Of a stretch of DNA of 64,000 nt, positions 56,401 to 64,000 are shown in pieces (the stretch's first letter is position 1; each line of letters opens with the position of its first letter). The notes under the pieces were generated by a model. It was not told where the DNA came from, did no database searches, and was given only the letters and a program-made list of their open reading frames with translations. Both the position numbers and the translations under genes were made by a program. Source of the DNA: Gp6-AA40 sp035492455 (GTDB lineage Bacteria > Acidobacteriota > Vicinamibacteria > Vicinamibacterales > UBA2999); contig DATJJE010000070.1 of the NCBI GenBank assembly GCA_035492455.1, positions 124,001 through 188,000 of the forward strand, written 5' to 3'.

Positions 56401-59400
56401 GCGTTTCTCACCGACGCCGACACATGGCTGCCCCCCGACAACTATCAAGAAGGGGCCCACGCGCGCCTGGCGCGGCGCACGTCGCCAACCAATATCGGCA
56501 TGGCGCTATTGTCGACGCTGGCGGCCCACGATCTTGGATACCTGACGACCGAGGCATTGATCCGGCGGCTCGATCGAACACTCACCACGTTGGAAGGCCT
56601 GGAGAAGTACGACGGGCACCTGCTCAACTGGTACAACACGGTAACGCTCGCGCCCCTTCATCCGAGATACGTTTCCACCGTCGACAGTGGCAATCTGGCC
56701 GCCTCGCTCATAGCCATGGCCGAAGGCCTCCTCGCCCTGACCAGCAAGCCGCAGGCGCGCACGGCGCTGCTCGACGGGCTGATTGACTCCGCCGAGCTGC
56801 TGGCGACTGCATCGGCAACGACACCGGCGCCAGAGCAGCCGATCCGCGAGACCGTCACACGCGTCAACGGCATCGCCAGGCAGATCATCAGCGAATGCCA
56901 ACGCGAAATGAGGGACGGAAGCCCTGCTGCGCTGGCGAACCTCGGTCGAGACCTGACGGAAACGCTCGCGACTTTATCCGGCGAGGGCGAGAGTGAAGCT
57001 GTGAGCGAAATCGCCTTCTGGTGCGGTGCGGTCGGCGACCTGGTTGCGGCGCTGGAGGTCCCGTCTGCCGTGGCCATCAGCGAGCTCACGGCGCTGGCGC
57101 GGCGAGCATCGGCCATCGTCGCCGGGATGCAGTTCGGTTTTCTCTACGACAACCGTCGACGGATCTTCTCGATCGGCTACCGCCTTGCCGATGCCGACGG
57201 TCCCGGGCGGCTGGATGGGACCTTCTACGACCTGCTGGCTTCCGAAGCGCGGCTCGCCAGTTTCGTTGCCATCGCCAAGGGCGACGTGCCGCAGCATCAT
57301 TGGTTTCATCTCGGACGGATGGTCACGAGCGTCGACGGCCGCGCGACGCTCCTCTCGTGGGGCGGCACCATGTTCGAGTACCTGATGCCGCAGCTGCTGC
57401 TGCGCAGCTATCCAGGAACGCTGCTCGATCAGAGCTGCCGGGCGAACGTTCGGAGGCAAATCGAGTACGGAAGGGAGCGTCGCGTTCCCTGGGGTATCTC
57501 CGAGTCCGCGTTCGCATTCACCGACCGACAAGGCAATTACCAATACAAGGCGTTCGGCGTCCCTGGTCTGGGACTGAAACGCGGACTTGCCGACGATCTC
57601 GTCGTTGCACCATACGCCACAGCACTCGCAGGTCTCATCGACCCCGCAGCCGCGGTTTCGAATTTCCTCCAGCTGATTCGACAGGGACTCGATGGCAAAT
57701 TCGGGTTCTATGAGTCGATCGACTATCGGCCGGCAACCTCGTTGGCGGATACCGATGCGCCGCCCAAGAACATCACTCCGGAAGTCGTGCGAGCGTTCTT
57801 TGCACACCATCAAGGCATGTCACTGGTGGCGATGACGAATGTGTTGTGCGACGACATCTTCGTCGAGCGGTTCCACGCCGACCCGCGAGTGCAAGCTACC
57901 GAACTTCTGCTGCAGGAACGCGTTCCCCGCGAGGCGATTCTCGCCGAAGCCCGGCCTGTGGAAGGAGCGGCTGCGAAGCTGTCGATTGGCACGGTGGCGT
58001 TGCGGCGTTTTCGCAGTCCGCACACAAGAAATCCGCATACACACTTCCTGTCGAACGGCAGGTACACGGTGGGCCTGACGCATGCGGGCGGCGGGTCGAG
58101 CACGTGGCGCGACCTGGCGGTCACGCGTCGACGTGAGGACCGGACGTCCGATGCGGGTGCCCAGTTCATTTACCTCAGAGATCCCTGGTCGGGCCAGGTG
58201 TGGTCCCCAACGTATCAGCCGATTTGTCGTGAGCCGGATCAGTACGCCGCGATTTTCGAGCTTGAAAAAGCAACGTACCAGCGGCGCGACGGCGATTTCG
58301 AAACGCAGCTTCAAGTCGTCGTTTCGCCCGAAGACGATGTGGAGGTGCGCAGGCTGTCGATTACGAATCGTTCCGATCGACCTCGGGAAGTCGAGGTCAC
58401 CAGTTATGCAGAGATTGTCCTCGCTCGAAGCGAGGATGATTTGGCACATCCAGCGTTCGCCAAACTCTTCATCGAAACAGCCTATGACGCGCAGAGCGCA
58501 GGACTTCTGTTCAGTAGACGCCCGCGATCCGCCGAGGAGCCCCACGCGTGGGCGTTTCACGTGCTGGCTATCGACGGTCGGCTCGGCGGTGCCATTGAAT
58601 GGGAGACCGATCGGGCGCGGTTTCTGGGGCGGGGCCGCTCGCTGACAGATCCCGCCGCACTCGACGGCCGCGCACTCTCGGGGACGACGGGAGCGGTGCT
58701 CGATCCGGTCGCCAGCGTCCGCGAACGCGTGCGGCTGGCGCCGGGAGGATTCGTCCGGGTCACCTTCGCGACGGGCGTTGCTCAGGACCAAGCATCGGCG
58801 CTGGCGCTTGTCCGCAAATACCGCGACGCCAGCTCGGCAGCGCGCGCCTTCTCGATGGCCTCGACCCACGTGCACATTACGCTGCAGCATCTGGGGCTGA
58901 CCGACGACCAGGCAATGCTCTTCGATCGCCTGGCGTCGCGCGTGTTCGGGACGGACGCGTCTTCTTCCAATGCTGACGATATTGCGCGTAACACCGGCGG
59001 GCAGTCGAACCTGTGGCGGTTCGGCATATCGGGAGACCTGCCGATCGTCCTCGTGCATGTCGCGGACACTAACGGCCTCGCACTGGTGCGTCAGCTGCTG
59101 CATGCGCAGGAGTATTGGCGTGTCAAGAACCTTCGCGCCGACGTGGTCGTTCTCAACGATCATCCAGCGGACTATCTCGACGCAGTGCAGAACGAGCTGG
59201 TCGGCTTGCTGCTCGAGCCGAGATGGAGCGGGTGGCTCGACAAGCGTGGCGGAGTCTTCCTGCTTCGTAGCGACGGGATGCCACCGCCAGATCAAATCCT
59301 GCTGCCTGCGGTCGCGCGTGTCGTTCTCCGCAGCGATCTCGGCGACCTCATGCCTCAGCTCGATCGCAAGACACCGTGGTTACCGCCAACAGAGATTGTT

Positions 59401-61926
59401 CCAGCATCGGCGACGATGCGCGCTCCGCGTCCAGCGTCCGAACCGGTGCCAGTGGAACCGCGGCTGATGGAGAACGGCATCGGCGGTTTCGCGGCGGATG
59501 GTCGGGAGTACGTGATCGTTCTGGAGGGCGATCGGACGACGCCTCTGCCCTGGTCAAACGTGCTGGCGAACCCGGAGTTCGGCACTGTGGTGAGCGAATC
59601 GGGTGCGGCATACACGTGGGGCGGAAACAGCCGCGAGAACCGCCTCACTCCCTTCGCCAACGACCCGATCTCCGATCCAACGGGTGAAGCGATTTTTGTG
59701 CGCGACGAGGACGCGCGGACGGTGTGGGGCGCCACACCAGGTCCTCTGCCTCGCACGAGCGACGCAGGACGTTGGATCATTCGACACGGAGCCGGCGTGA
59801 CCCGTTTTCAGCACGCCGTCGAGGGCCTCGAGCAGGATCTCACCGTCTGTGTCGCAGCGGACGACCCGGTGAAACTGTCGCTCTTGACCTTGAAAAATAC
59901 GTCCGGGGAGACTCGACATCTCAGCGTATTCGGGTACGTCGAGTGGGTCCTTGGTCCCCCGCGGTATGGTGAGCGGCGGTTCGTCGTCCCCGACGTCGAT
60001 GCGTCCAGTGGCGGGATCACCGCGAGGAACACGTACAACGCGGAGTTCAAGGATCGCGTCGCCTTCTGGCACGCCACCGAAACCCCAAGCTCCATCACAT
60101 GCGATCGGGCGGACTTCATCGGGCGGAATCGGACGCTCGCAGCGCCGGCCGGACTTTTCCGCGAGCGGCTGAGCGGACGAACCGGTCCCGGGTTCGACGC
60201 TTGTGGAGCGCTGCAGATCAGGATCGATATCCCGCCGGGAGAGGTGCGCCGCGTCGCGTTCGTGCTCGGTCAAGGCCGCGATGCGTCTCACGCCGCGGCG
60301 CTCGCCGCTCGCTATTCGCACCTCGAAGAAGTCGACGATGCCATTGCCCGCTGCGGCCGATTCTGGGACGAGGTCCTCGGCGCCGTTCAGGTCCAGACAC
60401 CGGATGATTCGTTCGATCTGCTCGTCAATCGATGGCTGCTGTATCAGACGCTCAGTTGTCGGATCTGGGCCAGAAGTGGTCCCTACCAACCGGGCGGAGC
60501 GTTCGGGTTCCGCGATCAGTTGCAGGACGTCCTCGCGCTGCTGCACTCGAGGCCCGATCTCTGTCGTTCACATCTTCTGCTCTCGGCCTCGCGGCAGTTC
60601 GTCGAGGGCGACGTCCAACACTGGTGGCATCCGCCGACGGGGCGTGGCACTCGGACGCGGTGCTCCGACGATCTCCTCTGGCTGCCGTATTCGGTGGCGC
60701 GCTACGTTGCGCGAACGGACGATCGATCGCTGCTCGACGAGGTCGTCCCGTTCCTGGAAGCACCGCCGCTGCAGCCAGACGAGGTCGAGGTCTACGGTTT
60801 GCCGTCCATATCGTCGCAAAGCGCGTCGATCTACGAACATGGCATTCGCGCGATTGATCGTTCGCTGAAGTACGGCGCACACGGTCTGCCCCTCATCGGT
60901 TCAGGCGACTGGAACGATGGGATGAACCGCGTCGGCCAGCAAGGGCGCGGCGAGAGCGTATGGCTTGGCTGGTTTCTGGTAGTCGTATTGAACCAGTGGG
61001 CAACGCTGTCCGAGCAGCGGGGCGATGCCGTACGCGCGCAGCACTATCGCAGCGAAGCGCGATGGCTCGCCGGGATGGTGGAGCTTGCGTGGGACGGCAA
61101 CTGGTATCGACGCGCGTACTTCGACGACGGGACTCCTCTTGGTTCGGCACAGAACGCGGAGTGCCGGATCGACTCGCTGACTCAGTCATGGGCGGTCTTT
61201 TCGCAGGAGGCCGACCCGCGCCGGACCGCGCGCGCCATGGAAGCCGTGCGCGCGCATCTTGTGCGCCGCGACGCCCAGGTGGTGCTGCTGCTGACGCCTC
61301 CCTTCGATCGAATGGCGCACGATCCCGGATACATCAAGGGATACTTGCCAGGCATACGCGAGAACGGCGGTCAGTACACGCACGGCGGGGTGTGGACGAT
61401 CATCGCGCTCGCTCAGCTTGGCCTCGGCGACGAAGCCATGGAGCTGTTTCACATGATTAATCCCGTCAATCACACGCGTACGCCGACCGGTCTCGAGCAG
61501 TATCGTGCCGAGCCCTTCGCGGTCGCGGGCGACGTCTATGCACATCCAATGCATCTCGGTCGCGGCGGATGGACGTGGTACACGGGTTCAGCCGGCTGGA
61601 TGTACCAGGCGGCAATCGAGGCCCTTCTTGGATTGCATCGTCATGGCGAGACGTTTTCGATCGAACCCAGCATTCCTGCGATGTGGCCGAACTTCTCGAT
61701 GCAGTGGAATGTCGGCGGGACCCATTACAGCATTTCGGTTCTCAATCCCCATCGGCGGTGCATGGGCGTCCGGTCCGCGCAATTCGACGGCGTGCCTGTT
61801 GACCATACGTCGATTCCGCTCGTTCAAGACGGCGCGACTCACCACGTCATCGTGGAGCTGGGTGTCGCTGAGACAGAGCCAGTGCGCACCTTGCGACCTT
61901 TCAGGACCGCTGCCGGAGCGGAGTGA
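53401..61926 (+). CDS. NdvB-like cyclic beta-1,2-glucan synthase (GT84-GH94)
   Basis: A 2841-residue membrane protein, the size of rhizobial NdvB/ChvB. From the ATG at 53401: N-terminal domain, membrane helices (~390-430), a GT84 glycosyltransferase with ITLDSDTRLPRDAARQ (~600) and RQHRWIRGDWQILLW (~750), more helices (~795-970). Then a glucoamylase-like domain (SWGGTMFEYLMPQLLLRSYP ~1318, YKAFGVPGLGLKRGLADDLV ~1383, HHQGMSLVAMTNVL ~1470), two carbohydrate-binding sandwiches, and a GH94 phosphorylase domain (SCRIWARSGPYQPGGAFGFR, GSGDWNDGMNRVGQQGRGES ~2498, RENGGQYTHGGVW ~2653). It should polymerise, cyclise and trim glucan for the periplasm. The open frame begins at 53245, but that part is antisense to the RRM leader, so the ATG at 53401 is preferred. 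Confidence 0.93.
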   Translation: MHNVGDSRTPPASIDLLGIEPLEEHARRLAALLAISPSRRGRAAHLTTLRRHTTTLRRVYRALSADVAHGEPSSPAAEWLLDNFYTVLAAIRDIHHDLPPSFFRRLPWIAADEFAGLPRVYAMARELIRCSAGRLDSQRLHRFITAFQSITPLTMGELWAWPAVLKLVLVEHVRARADVMAASRAQRLEADRLVGALGGGMRTRHPWPPHVHPAFVIRLLQRSREHETAADLRQQLDAAVAARGQTIEDAIRSEARHQASEQAFMANLIGSLRLVSTFDWSEFFESVSLVEQVLQRDPAAVYGRMDFGSRDRYRHAVEELAEPTGEGQVRVALKSVERARQTAEHSPSAREAHVGYYLIGEGRWQFERGIGWKPGVTVRLKRAFFRYATPGYLGTVGLLTAVFVAVAVAYGHAHRSHWPALALVVLLTVVPASELAIQIVQRLIARLVPPRRLPRLDLRSIPAPARTMVIVPTILDSVERARELVAHLEVQALGNLDSNIHFAILSDFRDAEAERLPLDSEILTAAADAVRALNAKHADGGHDRFFLFHRTRQWNEQERLWMGWERKRGKIEEFNRLLRGATDTSFALTVGNASILPEVRYCITLDSDTRLPRDAARQLIGIIAHPLNRPFFDPSAGRVTRGYGILQPRISVTFTSAAGSLFARLYSGHTGVDPYTTAVSDTYQDLFGEGIFTGKGLYDVDAFTAALSDAVPENSLLSHDLFEGLHARAALVSDIELVDEYPSTVLAHARRQHRWIRGDWQILLWLFPFVPTRHGMKRNSFPLISRWKILDNLRRSLVAPMLLTLLVAGWTILPGAHWFWTLSVLTVMASQLLPLVAQMLVGPRRAQSFAVFWRNLRSDAATTLAQVFLGVTFLAYHAWQTMHAVVLTLVRLTVTRRRLLEWETAAAAATRAAGIGRHALLRIIAGMMASPIIAIVVAFVVSVTHPDSLPSAMPFVLLWFSAPGVAYWLSKPAGPRERPLSVADRQLLRRTARKTWRYYEAFLTDADTWLPPDNYQEGAHARLARRTSPTNIGMALLSTLAAHDLGYLTTEALIRRLDRTLTTLEGLEKYDGHLLNWYNTVTLAPLHPRYVSTVDSGNLAASLIAMAEGLLALTSKPQARTALLDGLIDSAELLATASATTPAPEQPIRETVTRVNGIARQIISECQREMRDGSPAALANLGRDLTETLATLSGEGESEAVSEIAFWCGAVGDLVAALEVPSAVAISELTALARRASAIVAGMQFGFLYDNRRRIFSIGYRLADADGPGRLDGTFYDLLASEARLASFVAIAKGDVPQHHWFHLGRMVTSVDGRATLLSWGGTMFEYLMPQLLLRSYPGTLLDQSCRANVRRQIEYGRERRVPWGISESAFAFTDRQGNYQYKAFGVPGLGLKRGLADDLVVAPYATALAGLIDPAAAVSNFLQLIRQGLDGKFGFYESIDYRPATSLADTDAPPKNITPEVVRAFFAHHQGMSLVAMTNVLCDDIFVERFHADPRVQATELLLQERVPREAILAEARPVEGAAAKLSIGTVALRRFRSPHTRNPHTHFLSNGRYTVGLTHAGGGSSTWRDLAVTRRREDRTSDAGAQFIYLRDPWSGQVWSPTYQPICREPDQYAAIFELEKATYQRRDGDFETQLQVVVSPEDDVEVRRLSITNRSDRPREVEVTSYAEIVLARSEDDLAHPAFAKLFIETAYDAQSAGLLFSRRPRSAEEPHAWAFHVLAIDGRLGGAIEWETDRARFLGRGRSLTDPAALDGRALSGTTGAVLDPVASVRERVRLAPGGFVRVTFATGVAQDQASALALVRKYRDASSAARAFSMASTHVHITLQHLGLTDDQAMLFDRLASRVFGTDASSSNADDIARNTGGQSNLWRFGISGDLPIVLVHVADTNGLALVRQLLHAQEYWRVKNLRADVVVLNDHPADYLDAVQNELVGLLLEPRWSGWLDKRGGVFLLRSDGMPPPDQILLPAVARVVLRSDLGDLMPQLDRKTPWLPPTEIVPASATMRAPRPASEPVPVEPRLMENGIGGFAADGREYVIVLEGDRTTPLPWSNVLANPEFGTVVSESGAAYTWGGNSRENRLTPFANDPISDPTGEAIFVRDEDARTVWGATPGPLPRTSDAGRWIIRHGAGVTRFQHAVEGLEQDLTVCVAADDPVKLSLLTLKNTSGETRHLSVFGYVEWVLGPPRYGERRFVVPDVDASSGGITARNTYNAEFKDRVAFWHATETPSSITCDRADFIGRNRTLAAPAGLFRERLSGRTGPGFDACGALQIRIDIPPGEVRRVAFVLGQGRDASHAAALAARYSHLEEVDDAIARCGRFWDEVLGAVQVQTPDDSFDLLVNRWLLYQTLSCRIWARSGPYQPGGAFGFRDQLQDVLALLHSRPDLCRSHLLLSASRQFVEGDVQHWWHPPTGRGTRTRCSDDLLWLPYSVARYVARTDDRSLLDEVVPFLEAPPLQPDEVEVYGLPSISSQSASIYEHGIRAIDRSLKYGAHGLPLIGSGDWNDGMNRVGQQGRGESVWLGWFLVVVLNQWATLSEQRGDAVRAQHYRSEARWLAGMVELAWDGNWYRRAYFDDGTPLGSAQNAECRIDSLTQSWAVFSQEADPRRTARAMEAVRAHLVRRDAQVVLLLTPPFDRMAHDPGYIKGYLPGIRENGGQYTHGGVWTIIALAQLGLGDEAMELFHMINPVNHTRTPTGLEQYRAEPFAVAGDVYAHPMHLGRGGWTWYTGSAGWMYQAAIEALLGLHRHGETFSIEPSIPAMWPNFSMQWNVGGTHYSISVLNPHRRCMGVRSAQFDGVPVDHTSIPLVQDGATHHVIVELGVAETEPVRTLRPFRTAAGAE

Positions 61927-62032
61927 GGTATCGCCGCGTCCGGCTCGTTCGCGACAATACGTCCATGCCGGTAATGCGGACGTGCAACAGTGTCTTGATT
62001 CGGCGGGTGTCGCGGCGCGTCACCACAGCCAC

Positions 62033-62224
62033 TCACTTCGACGCATGCGGTTCATCCGCAGTGACAAGTCGATACACGTACTCGGTGAGCTCGCGCAGAC
62101 GCATTCCAGCGGCGTCCGGCATCGGCTGACCAGCCGACGGTATTGTCGGGATTTCTACCGCACCTCTGATGATCAATGCCGCTGCGATAACCACTCTCGC
62201 CTGTGCTTCCAACGAATCCATCAT
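62033..62224 (-). CDS. Small protein coupled to the Crp/Fnr regulator (63 residues)
   Basis: MMDSLEAQARVVIAAALIIR then GAVEIPTIPSAGQPMPDAAG, MRLRELTEYVYRLVTADEPH, ASK. The ATG overlaps the stop of the Crp-type gene (GGTGATGATGG), so translation is coupled. Amphipathic helices at both ends and no membrane helix. No family recognised; a partner or modulator of the regulator is plausible. Confidence 0.65.
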   Translation of the reverse strand: MMDSLEAQARVVIAAALIIRGAVEIPTIPSAGQPMPDAAGMRLRELTEYVYRLVTADEPHASK

Positions 62225-62970
62225 CACCTCGCGTGCGCTAGTCCCAATCGCACGAAATGGCCGCAGATCACCGCGTAACATTCACACGATGCGGCTTCGA
62301 GCTGTCTGCGTCGAAGAACGCGAATGCGGCCATATCGAGTGGAGATCACTCCGGTTTCTTTGAGCAGACGAAGAACGTCCGTTACCGTCGGACGGCGAAC
62401 GCCGAGCATGACGGCAAGAAACTCCTGCTTCAGCGCAAAGTCATCGGTGTCGACTCGATCGTGAATTTGCAACAGCCAACGGCAGCATCGTTGCGAGACG
62501 TCATGCAGCGCATTGCACGCAATGCACTGCATTGTTTGCAACAGGGTCGCCTGCACGTACGACGAGATGATCTCGCGAAAGACGCCGTGCACCGCTGTCG
62601 CTTTGAGGAACGGTGCGACGGCCAGCGCGATCGCGGGCCCGTCGGGCACCTGTTGCATCGTGCGTCCTGCGCCCGCGCGATCTCCCAGAAAGACGCCGAC
62701 TCCCAGCATGCCTTCACGCCCAACGGTCGCGACCTCGACGAGCGCGCCATCCCGCATGCGATTGGTCACGGAGAACACGCCGCCATTGGGGAAGTACACG
62801 TCGTCGATTCGGCGTCCATCCTCGTGCAGCGTCGCGCCAACAACGGTCGACCGGAGACGCAAGTGCGTGGCAATACGACCGTAATCGGCGGACGGCAGTG
62901 CTGCCAGCAACTGGTTCCGTAATGGCGTGCCGTCAGTCAGTACGCGAGTCGATGTTCGTGCCCGCCGCAT
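62224..62970 (-). CDS. Crp/Fnr-family transcription regulator
   Basis: 248 residues: cNMP-binding-like beta-roll (ATLHEDGRRIDDVYFPNGGV, VEVATVGREGMLGVGVFLGD, QQVPDGPAIALAVAPFLKAT), dimer helix (REIISSYVQATLLQTMQCIA) and a winged HTH (LKQEFLAVMLGVRRPTVTDV then LRLLKETGVISTRYGRIRVL). The HTH core LGVRRPTVTDVLRLLKETGVI is very close to the Crp/Fnr consensus. The roll is the Acidobacteria-type variant with no clear ligand-binding residues. It is divergent from the radical SAM gene and 3' of the glucan-synthase gene. Confidence 0.9.
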   Translation of the reverse strand: MRRARTSTRVLTDGTPLRNQLLAALPSADYGRIATHLRLRSTVVGATLHEDGRRIDDVYFPNGGVFSVTNRMRDGALVEVATVGREGMLGVGVFLGDRAGAGRTMQQVPDGPAIALAVAPFLKATAVHGVFREIISSYVQATLLQTMQCIACNALHDVSQRCCRWLLQIHDRVDTDDFALKQEFLAVMLGVRRPTVTDVLRLLKETGVISTRYGRIRVLRRRQLEAASCECYAVICGHFVRLGLAHAR

Positions 62971-63217
62971 GGCCTCTCCTCTGAATCAGCCCTGACTGAG
63001 AGTCAGGTGCTTCGATGAGACTGGAGGGCACAGTCGTGATCGACTGCGGGCACAGCTCAGAAAGCAGGAATGGACAGCGTATCACGCCATCACAGGGGGA
63101 CTCGGTCAGAATGTACGCTAGACTACTTTTCCCCCCAGACTGGTGCCACGCCATTCGTGACGTCGCCTCAGCCTCCCAAGTCCCGGCAGCCGGACGAGCT
63201 ACCGTAGGAGCGTGACG

Positions 63218-64000
63218 ATGTCAGACGCATTTCCTGTTCACTACCTCCCAGTTCGTTCGCAGTCGGCTTCCGCCGGCCGGCGGTCACTCACCGTCCATCT
63301 CGTGAACCCCAGCCATCTCTCGTTCGGCGTCGGCGTGATTACGCCGCGCTGGCTCTTCGTGCTCGGCGCAGCCACGCCAGCCGCCTACAGTCCGCCCCAC
63401 ATTGTTGATGAAACGTTGGAGCCGCTCGATCTCGACACCATCAACGCGGGCGACGTCGTTGGTATCGGGATTCATACCGGCAATGCGCTACGCGGGTACG
63501 AGATCGGTACTGCGGCGCGAGCCAGGGGCGCGACGGTCGTCTTTGGCGGCATACACGCCACGCTGTATCCAGACGAGGCGCACGATCTCGGTGGCGCCCA
63601 TGCCGTCGTGCGCGGTGACGGGGATGTGATATGGCCGCAGGTGATCGATCATGCCGCGCAGGGTACGCTGCAGCCGCGCTACGAGGCCGGACGGGTAGCC
63701 GCTGACCATTTCGTCCCGGCGCGATGGGATCTGCTCCCTGCGGGCCGCTACATGTGGGGATCGGTGCAAACCGTGCGCGGATGCCCGAAACACTGTTCGT
63801 TCTGCTCGGTGTGGCGCACCGACGGCCAGACGCCGCGGCAACGTACTGTAGACAGCGTTGTGACCGAGATCGTCGAGCTGCGTCGCCAGGGCTTCCGATT
63901 CGTCGCGCTTGCTGATGACAACTTCTATCCGGTCACCTTGTCCGATCTCGCAATGGCAGAGCGGCAGGGCAACGCAACCCGCCTCGAACAGCTGCGAGCC
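63218..64000 (+). CDS. B12-binding-domain radical SAM protein, 3' partial
   Basis: The frame is open from the ATG at 63218 (TAGGAG seven bases upstream) to the right edge, 261 codons. The N-terminal part is a Rossmann-like B12-binding domain (LTVHLVNPSHLSFGVGVITP, GDVVGIGIHTGNALRGYEIG, GATVVFGGIHATLYPDEAHD). The radical SAM cluster motif is CPKHCSFC (about residues 200-207), with TVRGCPKHCSFCSVW. It then has ALADDNFYPVTLSDLAMAE. The layout is that of B12-dependent radical SAM methylase/cyclase-type enzymes. It needs both an Fe-S cluster and cobalamin, whose supply genes lie in this window. The product is unknown. Confidence 0.85.
   Translation, partial: MSDAFPVHYLPVRSQSASAGRRSLTVHLVNPSHLSFGVGVITPRWLFVLGAATPAAYSPPHIVDETLEPLDLDTINAGDVVGIGIHTGNALRGYEIGTAARARGATVVFGGIHATLYPDEAHDLGGAHAVVRGDGDVIWPQVIDHAAQGTLQPRYEAGRVAADHFVPARWDLLPAGRYMWGSVQTVRGCPKHCSFCSVWRTDGQTPRQRTVDSVVTEIVELRRQGFRFVALADDNFYPVTLSDLAMAERQGNATRLEQLRA

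Noticed and set aside
57820..59295. A 491-codon minus-strand frame
   Set aside because: Same reasoning; covers the glucoamylase-like and binding domains of the glucan synthase.
1..64000. tRNA, rRNA, CRISPR array or intact insertion sequence
   Set aside because: No cloverleaf or conserved T-loop motif, no regular direct-repeat array and no transposase frame was recognised on reading; a covariance-model scan would settle tRNAs.

Overview
The window reads as a chromosomal segment of a high-GC, Gram-negative, free-living bacterium. The best guess is Acidobacteriota, class Vicinamibacteria. This rests on an Oar-type TonB receptor with an N-terminal carboxypeptidase-regulatory domain, DUF6152 and DUF1080 secreted proteins, many one-off secreted proteins, a PEP-CTERM protein and the futalosine menaquinone route. 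No 16S or ribosomal gene is present to confirm it. I saw no tRNA, rRNA, CRISPR array or intact insertion sequence.

Region 1 (1-9657, plus strand) is mostly housekeeping. A MoaD-like/MoeB/rhodanese fusion enters from the left edge. It is followed by a complete isc operon in the E. coli gene order (iscR-iscS-iscU-iscA-hscB-hscA-fdx-iscX), a small secreted protein, mqnB-mqnD of the futalosine pathway and a DUF2238 membrane protein. Region 2 (9658-14581, minus strand) is a tightly overlapping vitamin B12 salvage operon behind a cobalamin riboswitch: a DUF71 PP-loop ATPase, btuD, btuC, btuF, a second DUF71 ATPase and a second BtuF-like protein without a signal peptide. Region 3 (14608-17509, plus) holds mqnE, nadA and a Fe/Mn superoxide dismutase.

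Region 4 (17572-49217) is a mosaic of secreted or envelope proteins: lipoproteins, metallo-beta-lactamase-fold hydrolases, VOC proteins, an M28 peptidase, the TonB receptor, a 1.08-kilo-residue Ig-repeat protein, a PQQ-type sugar dehydrogenase, a SYLF protein and a PEP-CTERM protein, with moaB-moeA embedded. Three members of one unnamed secreted family occur here. Several gene remnants (a pilT C-terminus, an Ig-repeat C-terminus, a probable hydrolase C-terminus) show ongoing decay.

Region 5 (49217-53400) is the most unusual. It is an accessory block of very small genes (single-membrane-span proteins, zinc ribbons and a short RNA-polymerase-omega-like protein behind a hairpin that buries its Shine-Dalgarno sequence). 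The block is flanked by an intact RRM gene and an inverted, start-less copy of it that keeps the same promoter, leader and terminator hairpin. Region 6 (53401-64000) holds a 2841-residue NdvB-like cyclic glucan synthase, a Crp/Fnr regulator with a translationally coupled 63-residue protein, and a B12-binding radical SAM enzyme that runs off the right edge.

Functional links: isc supplies Fe-S clusters to the radical SAM and Fe-S enzymes nearby (MqnE, NadA, the last gene). The B12 operon would supply cobalamin for enzymes such as the B12-binding radical SAM protein. MqnB, MqnD and MqnE are three futalosine-pathway steps, split by the inserted B12 operon.
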